Shown here: in pieces, positions 23,355 through 31,482 of the stretch
How the letters are laid out: each line of letters opens with the position of its first letter
How positions within the stretch are numbered: position 1 is the first letter of the stretch
Assembly (NCBI GenBank): GCA_963760225.1
Contig: CAVXCD010000001.1
Coordinates: 930,001 to 994,000 of the forward strand
Length of the DNA stretch: 64,000 nt
Direction of reading: 5' to 3'
DNA from: 13-2-20CM-66-19 sp963760225
Lineage (GTDB): Bacteria > Pseudomonadota > Gammaproteobacteria > Steroidobacterales > Steroidobacteraceae
Notes under the pieces: model-generated
What the model saw: the letters and a program-made list of their open reading frames with translations, nothing else
Told to the model about the DNA's origin: nothing
Databases searched by the model: none
Made by a program: the position numbers and the translations under genes

Positions 23355-24590
23355 ATGCCAGCCCCGCAAGCCCTGCACGCCGACTCGGCCGACGCCCCCA
23401 CACCCGTGCTGTGCCTGAAGCGCGGCGAGGATCGGCGGCTTGCGGCCGGACACCTGTGGGTGTTCAGCAATGAAGTCGACACCGAACGCACCCCGCTCAC
23501 CGCGTTCGAGCCCGGTGCCGTGGCCCAGCTGCGCTCGCACCGCGACGCGTTCCTCGGTTACGCCTACGTCAACCCGCACGCGCTGATCTGCGCGCGCATC
23601 CTATCGCGCGAGCCGTCGCTGCCGGTGAGCGCTGAACTCATCGAGCGGCGCCTGCGCGCGGCGCTCGCGCTGCGCGAGCGGCTCGGCGAGGCGCGCTACT
23701 GCCGCTGGGTGTTCGGCGAATCGGACCTGCTGCCGGGACTGGTGCTCGATCGCTACGGCGAGCTCGTCGTCGGGCAGATCGCCACCGCCGGCATGGAGGC
23801 GCTGCGCGAGGAGGTCAGCGCCGCGGTGCGCCGTGTGGTGAGCCCACGCGGATTGTTCTGGAAGGACGACTCGGCGGCGCGCGAGCTCGAGCAGCTGCCG
23901 CGCTTCGCTGCGCCCGCCTTCGGCGAGGTACCCGAGGAAGTCGAGGTGCTGCAGCAGGGACTCACGTTCCGCGCACCGCTCGCTACGGGGCAGAAGACCG
24001 GTTGGTTCTATGACCAGAGCGCCAATCGCGCCCGCCTCGCGCGTTATACCGTCCCCGGTGCGCGCGTGCTCGACGTGTGCAGCTACGTGGGCGCCTGGGC
24101 GGTGACCGCGCTGCGCCAGGGTGCGGCGCGCGCCTGCTGCGTGGACTCCTCGCAGCCGGCGCTGCAGTTTGCCGCGGCCAATGCGCAGCGCAACGGTGTG
24201 GCGCTCGACACGCTGCACGCGGACGCCTTCGAGGCCCTCGCCGGGCTCGCGGCCCGCGGCGAGCAGTTCGACCTGGTGGTGCTCGACCCGCCGGCGTTCG
24301 TCAAGCGCAAGAAGGACCTCTTCAAGGGGCAGGCGGCCTACCGCAAGCTCAACCAACTGGCGCTCACACTGCTGGCGGACCAGGGCGTGCTGGTATCGTG
24401 CTCATGCTCCTACCACCTGAGCGGCGCAGAGTTGCTGCACGCTATCCAGGGCGCGGCGCGCCACAGCGCGCGCTTCGTGCAGGTGCTGGAAGCGGGCGGC
24501 CAGTCGCCCGATCATCCGCTGCATCCGGCCGTCCCGGAGACGCGTTACCTCAAGGCGTTCTTCTGCCGCGTCACGCGCGCGGTCGGCTAA
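23355..24590 (+). CDS. rlmI: RlmI-type 23S rRNA (cytosine-C5) methyltransferase
   Basis: A 411-residue SAM-dependent RNA methyltransferase. The N-terminal PUA domain (LKRGEDRRLAAGHLWVFSNEV, about 20-90) precedes an EEHEE-like linker and a Rossmann domain. Key blocks: ATGQKTGWFYDQSANR, motif I VLDVCSYVGAWAV, VVLDPPAFVKRKKDL and VSCSCSYHL with two conserved cysteines. The E. coli counterpart methylates C1962 of 23S rRNA. TATACT at 23319-23324 may be its -10 element, 30 bases before the ATG. The next gene, lgt, begins 13 bases after the stop. Confidence 0.88.
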   Translation: MPAPQALHADSADAPTPVLCLKRGEDRRLAAGHLWVFSNEVDTERTPLTAFEPGAVAQLRSHRDAFLGYAYVNPHALICARILSREPSLPVSAELIERRLRAALALRERLGEARYCRWVFGESDLLPGLVLDRYGELVVGQIATAGMEALREEVSAAVRRVVSPRGLFWKDDSAARELEQLPRFAAPAFGEVPEEVEVLQQGLTFRAPLATGQKTGWFYDQSANRARLARYTVPGARVLDVCSYVGAWAVTALRQGAARACCVDSSQPALQFAAANAQRNGVALDTLHADAFEALAGLAARGEQFDLVVLDPPAFVKRKKDLFKGQAAYRKLNQLALTLLADQGVLVSCSCSYHLSGAELLHAIQGAARHSARFVQVLEAGGQSPDHPLHPAVPETRYLKAFFCRVTRAVG

Positions 24591-24602
24591 ACTTCCCGCC
24601 CG

Positions 24603-25403
24603 ATGCTCACTTATCCCGGTTTCGATCCGATCGCTTTCCAGGTCGGCAGGGTCAAGGTGCACTGGTACGGCATCATGTACCTGCTGGGCTTTGCCGCTGC
24701 CTGGTGGCTGGCGCGGGTGCGCGCCGCGAAGCCCGGCTCGACGTGGAAGGCGGTCGATGTGGACGACCTCATCTTCTACTGCATGCTGGGCGTGATCCTC
24801 GGCGGGCGCATCGGCTACATCCTGTTCTACGGCCTGAAGTTCTGGGCGGCCGACCCGTGGTATCCGCTGAAGATCTGGGAGGGCGGCATGTCCTTCCACG
24901 GCGGGCTGCTCGGGGTGGTCGCGGCGATGACGCTGTTCGGCTGGCGGCGCGGGCGCAGCCCCGCGGACGTCTACGACTTCACCGCGCCGCTGCCGGCGCT
25001 CGGGCTGTTCTTCGGCCGCATCGGCAACTTCATCAACAGCGAGCTGTGGGGCAAGGTCACCACCGTCCCGTGGGGGTTTCGCGTCGACGGCCAGGTACGC
25101 CATCCCTCGCAGCTGTACGAGGCCTCGCTCGAAGGGCTGCTGCTGTTCGCCGTCATGTGGGGGTTCACCTCGCGCCCGCGGCCGCGGCTGGCGCCGTCGG
25201 GGCTGTTCCTGGCGTTCTACGGCGTGGCGCGCTTCCTGGTGGAGTTCGTGCGCGTGCCCGATGAGCATATCGGCTACCTCGCCGGCGGCTGGCTGACCGA
25301 AGGGCAGCTGCTGTCGCTGCCCATGATCCTGGCCGGCATTGCTCTCATGGCGTGGGCCTATCGCAGCCGCGTGCCGTCGGGTAACTTCGCGACCGCGCAC
25401 TGA
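24603..25403 (+). CDS. lgt: Prolipoprotein diacylglyceryl transferase
   Basis: A 266-residue inner-membrane enzyme with about seven hydrophobic segments. It transfers diacylglycerol from phosphatidylglycerol to the lipobox cysteine of prolipoproteins, the first step of lipoprotein maturation. Family blocks: VHWYGIMYLLGF, GRIGYILFYG, MSFHGGLLG, GRIGNFINSELWG (the most conserved) and HPSQLYEASLEG. Several lipoprotein genes in this window (rlpA, the 34-kb lipoprotein, the sulfate-binding protein) depend on it. It is followed by thyA after 12 bases, the same order as in many proteobacteria. Confidence 0.96.
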   Translation: MLTYPGFDPIAFQVGRVKVHWYGIMYLLGFAAAWWLARVRAAKPGSTWKAVDVDDLIFYCMLGVILGGRIGYILFYGLKFWAADPWYPLKIWEGGMSFHGGLLGVVAAMTLFGWRRGRSPADVYDFTAPLPALGLFFGRIGNFINSELWGKVTTVPWGFRVDGQVRHPSQLYEASLEGLLLFAVMWGFTSRPRPRLAPSGLFLAFYGVARFLVEFVRVPDEHIGYLAGGWLTEGQLLSLPMILAGIALMAWAYRSRVPSGNFATAH

Positions 25404-25415
25404 GGGGGCGTCGCC

Positions 25416-26210
25416 GTGAAGCAGTATCTCGAGCTGTTGCAGCGCGTGCGCCGCGACGGTGTACCCAAGGCCGACCGCACCGGTACCGGTACGCTGTCGC
25501 TGTTCGGCTACCAGATGCGCTTCGACCTGGCGGCCGGCTTTCCGCTGCTCACCACCAAGAAAATCTACGTGCCGGCGGTGGTCTACGAGCTGCTGTGGTT
25601 CCTGCGCGGCGATACCAACATCGCCTGGCTGCACGAGCATGGCGTCAGCATCTGGGACGAGTGGGCGGATGAGCGCGGCGAGCTCGGGCCGGTGTACGGC
25701 CGGCAATGGCGCGCCTGGGGCAGCGCCGACGGGCGCAGCATCGACCAGATCGCGCAGGCGGTGGAGCGGCTGCGCAGCAACCCGGATTCGCGCCGCATCC
25801 TGGTGAGCGCCTGGAACGTCGGCGAGCTCGAGCGCATGCGCCTCATGCCCTGCCATGTGCTGTTCCAGTTCCACGTCGCCGCCGGCCGGCTTTCCTGTCA
25901 ACTCTACCAGCGCAGTGCCGACGTGTTCCTCGGCGTGCCTTTCAACATCGCCAGCTACGCGCTGCTCACGCACCTGTTCGCGCAGCAGTGCGATCTGGCG
26001 CCGGGCGAGCTCATCTGGACGGGCGGCGACTGCCACCTGTACCGCAATCACCTCGCGCAGGCGGATCTGCAGCTCGGCCGCACGCCGCTGCCGCTGCCGC
26101 AGCTCACCATCCGCCGCCGGCCGGCGAGCATCTTCGAGTACCGCTACGAGGATTTCGAGTTCGTGAACTACCACCACCACGAGCCGATCCGCGCGCCGGT
26201 GGCGGTATGA
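25416..26210 (+). CDS. thyA: Thymidylate synthase
   Basis: A 264-residue enzyme, exactly the E. coli length, converting dUMP and methylene-tetrahydrofolate to dTMP and dihydrofolate. Blocks: RTGTGTLSLFGYQMRFDL, LTTKKIYVPAVVYELLWFLRGDTN, catalytic C146 in LMPCHVLFQF, LYQRSADVFLGVPFNIASYALL, and YEDFEFVNYHHHEPI. The start is GTG 25416 with GAGGGGG nine bases upstream. Its stop overlaps the ATG of the SET-domain gene (ATGA). The partner enzyme FolA is encoded 2.4 kb downstream. Confidence 0.97.
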   Translation: MKQYLELLQRVRRDGVPKADRTGTGTLSLFGYQMRFDLAAGFPLLTTKKIYVPAVVYELLWFLRGDTNIAWLHEHGVSIWDEWADERGELGPVYGRQWRAWGSADGRSIDQIAQAVERLRSNPDSRRILVSAWNVGELERMRLMPCHVLFQFHVAAGRLSCQLYQRSADVFLGVPFNIASYALLTHLFAQQCDLAPGELIWTGGDCHLYRNHLAQADLQLGRTPLPLPQLTIRRRPASIFEYRYEDFEFVNYHHHEPIRAPVAV

Positions 26211-26695
26211 AGCCGTGCTTCGAGGTGCGCCCGTCAGCGCTGCACGGGCTGGGCGTGTTCGCCACGCGCCGCATCGCCAGGGGTACGCGGGTGCTCGAGT
26301 ACTGCGGCGAGCGCGTCTCGCATGCCGAAGCCGACCGGCGCTACCAGCACAAGGACGGCGCCGACAACCACACCTTCCTGTTCATCGTCGATGCTCGCAC
26401 GGTGATCGACGCGGGCGTCGGCGGCAACGAGGCGCGCTACGTCAACCACGCCTGCGAGCCCAACTGCGAGTCGGTGATCGAGCAGGGCCGGGTGTTCATC
26501 GACGCGCTGCGCAGCATCGCGCCGGGCGAGGAGCTGAGCTACGACTACCAGATCCAGCGCGAGCCGGATGACCCGCCCGACATCGACGCGATCTTCGCCT
26601 GCCGCTGCGGCTTTGCGGGCTGCCGCGGCACCATGCTGTGGCCGCCGCGGCGTCGCGCGGCGCCCGGCAGGCACCGCAGCCCGCCGGCCGGCTGA
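26207..26695 (+). CDS. SET-domain protein lysine methyltransferase with post-SET cysteines
   Basis: A 162-residue protein. The SET core is visible: VRPSALHGLGVFATRRIARGTRVLEYCGE, ARYVNHACEPNCES (the pseudoknot NHxCxPN that binds SAM) and GEELSYDY. CRCGFAGCRG is a post-SET zinc-binding cluster (C-x-C-x4-C). It would methylate lysine on a protein; the substrate is unknown. SET proteins are eukaryote-like but recur in proteobacteria. ATG 26207 lies in the thyA stop (ATGA), so the two are coupled. The C-terminal tail after the cluster is basic and Pro-rich. Confidence 0.9.
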   Translation: MKPCFEVRPSALHGLGVFATRRIARGTRVLEYCGERVSHAEADRRYQHKDGADNHTFLFIVDARTVIDAGVGGNEARYVNHACEPNCESVIEQGRVFIDALRSIAPGEELSYDYQIQREPDDPPDIDAIFACRCGFAGCRGTMLWPPRRRAAPGRHRSPPAG

Positions 26696-26710
26696 GGCCG
26701 CGACGCCGCC

Positions 26711-28573
26711 ATGAACAACCAGCCGCGGCGGCTCACTCTCGCCTCGATCGTCGGCGCCATCGGCATCGTCTACGGGGATATCGGCACCAGTCCCCTCTAC
26801 ACCATGCAGGAGGCGGTCGGCGCGGCCGGCACCTTCGACCGCCAGGCGGTGCTCGGCGTGCTGTCGCTGATCTTCTGGAGCCTCACCATCTCCGTCACCC
26901 TCAAGTACCTCACCATCATCATGCGCGCCGACAACCAGGGCGAGGGCGGGATCCTGGCGCTGTTTGCCCTCGCACAGCGGCGGCTGATCACCGGCAGCAC
27001 CTGGGCGAAGGTGGCGGTATGGCTGGCGCTCATCGGCACGGCATTCTTCTTCTGCGACGCCCTCATCACGCCGGCCATCTCGGTGCTGAGCGCGGTGGAG
27101 GGCCTGGAGCTGTTCGATCCGGACTTCAAGAAGGCGGTGATCCCGGTCACGCTCGCCGTCCTCGCCGTGCTGTTCGCCTACCAGCGTCACGGCACGGCCC
27201 GCGTCGGCAGCTTTTTCGGCCCGATCATGGTGGTGTGGTTCGTGGTGATCGCCGTCGTCGGCGTAGTGCCGATCGTGCGCGTCCCGCAGGTGCTGGCCGC
27301 GCTCAACCCGCTCGCCGGACTCGCGCTGCTGGCGCACCGCCCGCAGGTGGCGCTCGCGATCATCGGCGCAGTGTTCCTCGCGCTCACCGGCGCCGAGGCC
27401 CTGTACGCCGACATGGGGCACTTCGGCCGCCAGCCGGTGCGCGTTTCCTGGTACGTGCTCGTGGGCCCCGCGCTGGTACTCAACTACTTCGGCCAGGGTG
27501 CGCTGCTGCTCGAGCTCGGCAAGCCCGTCGACCATCCGCTCTATCACCTGGTCCCCGCCGCGCTGTTGCCGTGGATGGTGATACTGGCAACCGCCGCCAC
27601 CGTGATCGCCTCGCAGGCGACCATCTCCGGCGCCTTCTCGATGGCGCGCCAGGCGGTGCACCTCGACCTGCTGCCGCGGTTGCGCGTGCTGCAGACCTCC
27701 GCTCTCGAGCAGGGGCAGGTTTACGTGCCGACCGTCAACTGGCTGGTGTTCATCGCGGTGTGCGCGTTCGTCGTCGGCTTCGGCTCCTCGGACGCGCTCT
27801 CGGGCGCCTACGGCGCGGCGGTGGTGGGCACCATGGTGGTCACCACGGTGCTCGGCGCCTTCGTCGCCGCCACACAGTGGAACTGGCCGAAGTGGCAGGT
27901 GGCGGCGCTGTTCGGCCTGCTGTTGATCGTCGACCTCGCCTTCGTCGCCGGCAACATGACCAAGGTGCCCACCGGCGGCTGGATCCCGCTCACGCTCGGT
28001 GCGATCCTCTGCCTGATCTTCACCACCTGGCGCAGCGGCCGGCTCGAGCTGCGCGCCGCGCTCGCCAAGCTGGCCGTGCCGCGCGCCGAGCTGCCGAAGC
28101 TGGTCGCCGGCGTGCACCGGGTACCGGGCACCGGCGTGTTCCTCGCCAGCAATGCGCACCTGGTGCCGTCGGCGCTGATCCGCAACATCGAGCACAACGG
28201 CGTGGTGCACCAGCGCGTCATCATTCTCAACGTCGAGATCAGCGACACGCCGCGCCAGGACCCGGTGCACCGCCTGCAGATCGAGGAGAGCATGCCCGGG
28301 GTGTTCTTCATCACCGCGCGCTTCGGCTTCATGGAGATGCCGGATGTCGCCGAGGCACTCAAGGCGTGCCGCGCCCGCGGGCTGCGCGTATTCACCGAGG
28401 ACAGCTCGTTCTTCGTCGGCCGGCACGTGGTGCGCGCCCGCCCGCTGCCGGGCTGGCGTGGCCTGCAGCGGCGGCTGTTCGCGCGCATGCAGCAGTACAG
28501 CACGCAAGCCGCGGAGTTCTTCCGCATGCCCTTCCGCGACGTGGTGATTCTCAACACGTCCGTCGAGATCTAA
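26711..28573 (+). CDS. kup: Kup potassium/proton symporter
   Basis: A 620-residue inner-membrane protein with about twelve transmembrane helices in the first 440 residues and a cytoplasmic C-terminal domain. Signatures: IGIVYGDIGTSPLYT near the start, DNQGEGGILALFAL, FFCDALITPAISVLSAVEGL, TGAEALYADMGHFGR and LNYFGQGALLL. It takes up K+ at low affinity, particularly under acidic or hyperosmotic conditions. It begins 15 bases after the SET gene and ends 54 bases before folA. Confidence 0.95.
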   Translation: MNNQPRRLTLASIVGAIGIVYGDIGTSPLYTMQEAVGAAGTFDRQAVLGVLSLIFWSLTISVTLKYLTIIMRADNQGEGGILALFALAQRRLITGSTWAKVAVWLALIGTAFFFCDALITPAISVLSAVEGLELFDPDFKKAVIPVTLAVLAVLFAYQRHGTARVGSFFGPIMVVWFVVIAVVGVVPIVRVPQVLAALNPLAGLALLAHRPQVALAIIGAVFLALTGAEALYADMGHFGRQPVRVSWYVLVGPALVLNYFGQGALLLELGKPVDHPLYHLVPAALLPWMVILATAATVIASQATISGAFSMARQAVHLDLLPRLRVLQTSALEQGQVYVPTVNWLVFIAVCAFVVGFGSSDALSGAYGAAVVGTMVVTTVLGAFVAATQWNWPKWQVAALFGLLLIVDLAFVAGNMTKVPTGGWIPLTLGAILCLIFTTWRSGRLELRAALAKLAVPRAELPKLVAGVHRVPGTGVFLASNAHLVPSALIRNIEHNGVVHQRVIILNVEISDTPRQDPVHRLQIEESMPGVFFITARFGFMEMPDVAEALKACRARGLRVFTEDSSFFVGRHVVRARPLPGWRGLQRRLFARMQQYSTQAAEFFRMPFRDVVILNTSVEI

Positions 28574-28627
28574 CACGGCGCGCGTCGAGCGATGGCGCTA
28601 CCGGCCCGATCCTTGCCATAATGCGGG

Positions 28628-29152
28628 ATGAGCGCCGCACAGCCGCTGATTTCCCTGATCGTCGCCATGGCGCAGAACGGTGTCATCGGACGCGACAACG
28701 CGCTGCCCTGGCGGCTGCCGGCCGACCTCAAGCGCTTCAAGGCGTTCACCCTCGGCAAGACCGTGCTGATGGGGCGCAAGACCTTCGAGTCGATCGGCCG
28801 GCCGCTTCACGGCCGTGACAACCTGGTGCTGACGCGCGACCGCCGCTGGCTCGCCTCCGGCGTCATCGTCGTGCACTCGGTGGAACAGGCGCTGACGCAG
28901 GCCGGCGACAAGGAGCTGGTGGCGATCGGCGGCGCGCAGATCTACCGCCTGCTGATGCCGTTCGCGCGCCGCATCTACCTGACGCACGTGCACGCCGACG
29001 TGCCCGGCGACACGTTCTTCCCCGACTTCGATCCCACGCAGTGGGACGATGTCGAGTGCCGCATGCACCCGGCGGACGAGGAGCACGCCTATCCCGTCAC
29101 GTTCGTCACCCTCGAGCGCCGCAACGCACCTGAGGCGCCGCGTCATCACTGA
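28628..29152 (+). CDS. folA: Dihydrofolate reductase
   Basis: A 174-residue NADPH-dependent enzyme that regenerates tetrahydrofolate. Recognisable: LIVAMAQNGVIGRDNALPWRLPADLKRFK (Met20-loop region with the substrate-binding acidic residue equivalent), LGKTVLMGRKTFESIGRPL, and GGAQIYRLLMP near the nucleotide site. It works with thyA upstream, which oxidises methylene-THF to DHF. CATAAT (28617-28622) lies immediately upstream of the ATG, too close for an ordinary leader. Confidence 0.95.
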   Translation: MSAAQPLISLIVAMAQNGVIGRDNALPWRLPADLKRFKAFTLGKTVLMGRKTFESIGRPLHGRDNLVLTRDRRWLASGVIVVHSVEQALTQAGDKELVAIGGAQIYRLLMPFARRIYLTHVHADVPGDTFFPDFDPTQWDDVECRMHPADEEHAYPVTFVTLERRNAPEAPRHH

Positions 29153-29175
29153 AGACCCAAGGCGCAGCGCCCGTC

Positions 29176-29598
29176 ATGTTCACCTACGTCTGCCTCGGCA
29201 CCAACGACCCGGAGCGCGCGGCGCGCTTCTACGATGCGGTGCTCGGCGCGCTTGGTCAGCGACGCTGCGAGGTGTCCGCCGACTGGCAGGCGGTGGGCTG
29301 GCACGGCTGGGGCACCTACGAGCGCGACGGCGCGACCGAGCTGGCGCTGTGGCTGTGTCCGCCGTTCGACGGCCGTCCGGCGAGCCCCGGCAACGGCGCC
29401 ATGGTGGCCTTCAGCGCGCGCTCGTGGCGCGAGGTCGAGCGCTTTCACGCGGCGGCGCTGGCGCACCAGGGCACGAGCGAAGGAGCGCCCGGCCTGCGTC
29501 CGCACTACGACCCGGATTTCTACGCCGCCTACGTGCGCGATCCCGACGGCAACAAGCTGGCGGCGGTGTGCCGCGGATTTACCGCCCCGCAGGAGTGA
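29176..29598 (+). CDS. VOC-family (glyoxalase/bleomycin-resistance-fold) protein
   Basis: A 140-residue metalloprotein-fold protein of paired beta-alpha-beta modules. It starts MFTYVCLGTNDPERAARFYDAVLGALG, a typical VOC opening, and closes with the module HYDPDFYAAYVRDPDGNKLAAVCRGF. The family includes lyases, dioxygenases and resistance proteins; the substrate is not readable from the sequence. It follows folA by 23 bases and converges on a GNAT gene, with one base between the stop codons. Confidence 0.82.
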   Translation: MFTYVCLGTNDPERAARFYDAVLGALGQRRCEVSADWQAVGWHGWGTYERDGATELALWLCPPFDGRPASPGNGAMVAFSARSWREVERFHAAALAHQGTSEGAPGLRPHYDPDFYAAYVRDPDGNKLAAVCRGFTAPQE

Positions 29599-29599
29599 G

Positions 29600-30130
29600 C
29601 TACGCCCGCCCCAGTGGCTTGAAGAAGATGGTCGTGGCGCACGGACGGCCGTCGGGGAACAGCGCGTAACCGGGGATCTGTCCGCAGCGCTGCCAGCCGT
29701 GGCGCACGTACAGCCGCTCGGCATCGCCGCTGGCGGTATCCAGCACCAGCAGCGTGCGGTGCGCGTCGCGCGCCGCCTGCTCGGCGGCACTCAGCAGCGC
29801 CGCGCCGACACCGTGGCGGCGGGCGCGACGATGCACCAGCATCTTGGCGATCTCGGCGCGGTGCGGCTGGTTCTCCGGCAGGGCGAGTATCAGTTGCACC
29901 GTGCCGATGATGCCGCCCGCGGCGTCCTCAGCCACCAGCAGCACGCGCTCCCCGCAGGCCGCGCTCGCAGCGACGCCGCGCCAGAAGACGCTCGCCCGCT
30001 GCGGCGTCAGCGGCGGCATGAAGCTCACCGAGGCACCGCCCGCGACGCAATCGATCAGCACGTCGCTGAGCTGCGCCAGCTCGCGGTCGCTGCAGGCCGT
30101 CAGGGGGCGGATGCGCAGCTGCTCGGCCAC
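29600..30130 (-). CDS. GNAT-family N-acetyltransferase
   Basis: A 176-residue acetyltransferase. The acetyl-CoA segment is IAKMLVHRRARRHGVGAALLSAAEQAAR, preceded by the strand AAGGIIGTVQLILA; DTASGDAERLYVRHGWQRCGQIPGYA is the C-terminal substrate region and resembles acetyltransferases that modify small antibiotics or amines. The true substrate is unknown. It lies eight bases downstream of kmo on the same strand and may be read from the kynurenine operon. Confidence 0.82.
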   Translation of the reverse strand: MAEQLRIRPLTACSDRELAQLSDVLIDCVAGGASVSFMPPLTPQRASVFWRGVAASAACGERVLLVAEDAAGGIIGTVQLILALPENQPHRAEIAKMLVHRRARRHGVGAALLSAAEQAARDAHRTLLVLDTASGDAERLYVRHGWQRCGQIPGYALFPDGRPCATTIFFKPLGRA

Positions 30131-30138
30131 CTTGGCCT

Positions 30139-31482
30139 CTACAGCGGCGCGAGCCGCGACGTCACCAGCTCGGCTGCGCGCGCGCCGTCGGGTTGCGTGC
30201 CGGGACCCGCATCGAGCTGCCGCAGCAGCTCTTCCTGCACGGCACCGCGGCGCAGCGCCTCCGTGTAGGGAATCTCCGGATGGAACATCACCATGGAGTA
30301 GCGCGGGATGAAGCGCTCGGGGAAACGCCGCTCCAGCTCCAGCGCCAGCGTGCGGCGGCGCACGAAACCCTCGTCGAGCACCGCCGCGCGCATCTCGGCG
30401 TAGTTCTCGAGTGCCATGCGCGCGATCGCCGCGGCGTTGGGGGCGCGCGCCGCCTCGAAGGCGGCGAACGCCCCCGCCCAGTCGGCGCCGTGGGGCCCGA
30501 GCAGCTCATCGAGCTGCGTGCAGTCCTCGAAGGCGGCGTTCATGCCCTGGCCGTGAAAGGGCACGATGGCGTGCGCGGCGTCCCCGAGCAGCAGCACCTC
30601 GCCGCCGTGGTGCCAGGGCGTGGTGTGCACGGTGCCCAGCTGTCCCTGCGGATGGGCGGCAAACTGCGCGGCGAGATCCGGCAGCAGCGCCAGCGTGTCG
30701 GGAAACTCGCGGCCGAAGAACTCCGTCACCGCCGCCGCGCCGTCGAGAGTGGCGAAGCTCGGCGCGCCGCTGCGCGGCAGGAACAGCGTCGCGGTGAAGC
30801 TGCCGTCGGTGTTGGGCAGCGCGATCAGCATGAAGCCGCCGCGCGGCCAGATGTGCAGCGCGTGGCGCTCGAGCGCGGCGCCGGCGGCGGGGGAGATGCT
30901 GAGCTCCTTGTAGTCGTGGTCGAGCCACTCCTCGCGCACCTTCAGCAGTCCGGCGGCCGCCAGGCTGGTGCGCACCGCCGATCCCGCCCCGTCGGTCGCC
31001 AGTGTCGGAGCGAGCGGCACGCTGTACTCGCCGCCTTCCCCGCGGAACCTCAGGCGCGAGGCGGCGCTGTCCGCGCCGAGGCAGGTCTGGCCGAAGCGCA
31101 CGCTGACAGCGCCGTGGCGCGCGGCCGCGTCGATGAGCACGCGGTTGAGGTCGGCGCGGCCCACCGAGTAGATCACCTCGTGCTCGCGCTGGCCGTAGGG
31201 TTGCAGCGCGGCGCGGCCGGCGCGCTCGTGCACCATGCGGCCGCGCATCGGGATCAGCAGCGGCTGCACCTGCGCGAGCACCCCGGCGCGCTGCAGCGCG
31301 CGCAGCCCGCGGGCGGCCAGCGCCAGGTTGATGGAGCGGCCGCGCTCGGGCTGCGCCTGCCGCGGATCCGCCCGCCGCTCGAACAGCGCGACCCGCAGGC
31401 CGCGACGCGCCAGCAGCAGCGCCAGCAGGGCGCCGGCCAGGCCCGCCCCGACGATGTTGACGGCACGCGGCGCCGGCGTCAT
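30139..31482 (-). CDS. kmo: Kynurenine 3-monooxygenase
   Basis: A 447-residue FAD monooxygenase that hydroxylates L-kynurenine to 3-hydroxykynurenine with NADPH and oxygen. The dinucleotide-binding motif is VGAGLAG (11-17), followed by RRADPRQAQPERGRSINLALAARG, a strong KMO signature. LLGDAAHAIVPFHGQGMNAAFEDC is the second FAD motif, and the C-terminal part has a hydrophobic segment. I place the start at ATG 31482, in an ATGA overlap with the kynU stop; the frame is open further upstream but that part is inside kynU. It is the last kynurenine gene of the operon. Confidence 0.95.
   Translation of the reverse strand: MTPAPRAVNIVGAGLAGALLALLLARRGLRVALFERRADPRQAQPERGRSINLALAARGLRALQRAGVLAQVQPLLIPMRGRMVHERAGRAALQPYGQREHEVIYSVGRADLNRVLIDAAARHGAVSVRFGQTCLGADSAASRLRFRGEGGEYSVPLAPTLATDGAGSAVRTSLAAAGLLKVREEWLDHDYKELSISPAAGAALERHALHIWPRGGFMLIALPNTDGSFTATLFLPRSGAPSFATLDGAAAVTEFFGREFPDTLALLPDLAAQFAAHPQGQLGTVHTTPWHHGGEVLLLGDAAHAIVPFHGQGMNAAFEDCTQLDELLGPHGADWAGAFAAFEAARAPNAAAIARMALENYAEMRAAVLDEGFVRRRTLALELERRFPERFIPRYSMVMFHPEIPYTEALRRGAVQEELLRQLDAGPGTQPDGARAAELVTSRLAPL

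Noticed and set aside
24402..26180. A 592-codon minus-strand open frame opposite rlmI, lgt and thyA
   Set aside because: Runs antisense through three unambiguous genes without any recognisable domain.
26234..28576. A 780-codon open frame on the minus strand antisense to the SET and kup genes
   Set aside because: It lies exactly opposite well-supported genes, has a composition dominated by His, Arg, Glu and Gly expected from GC-skewed antisense frames, and shows no domain.
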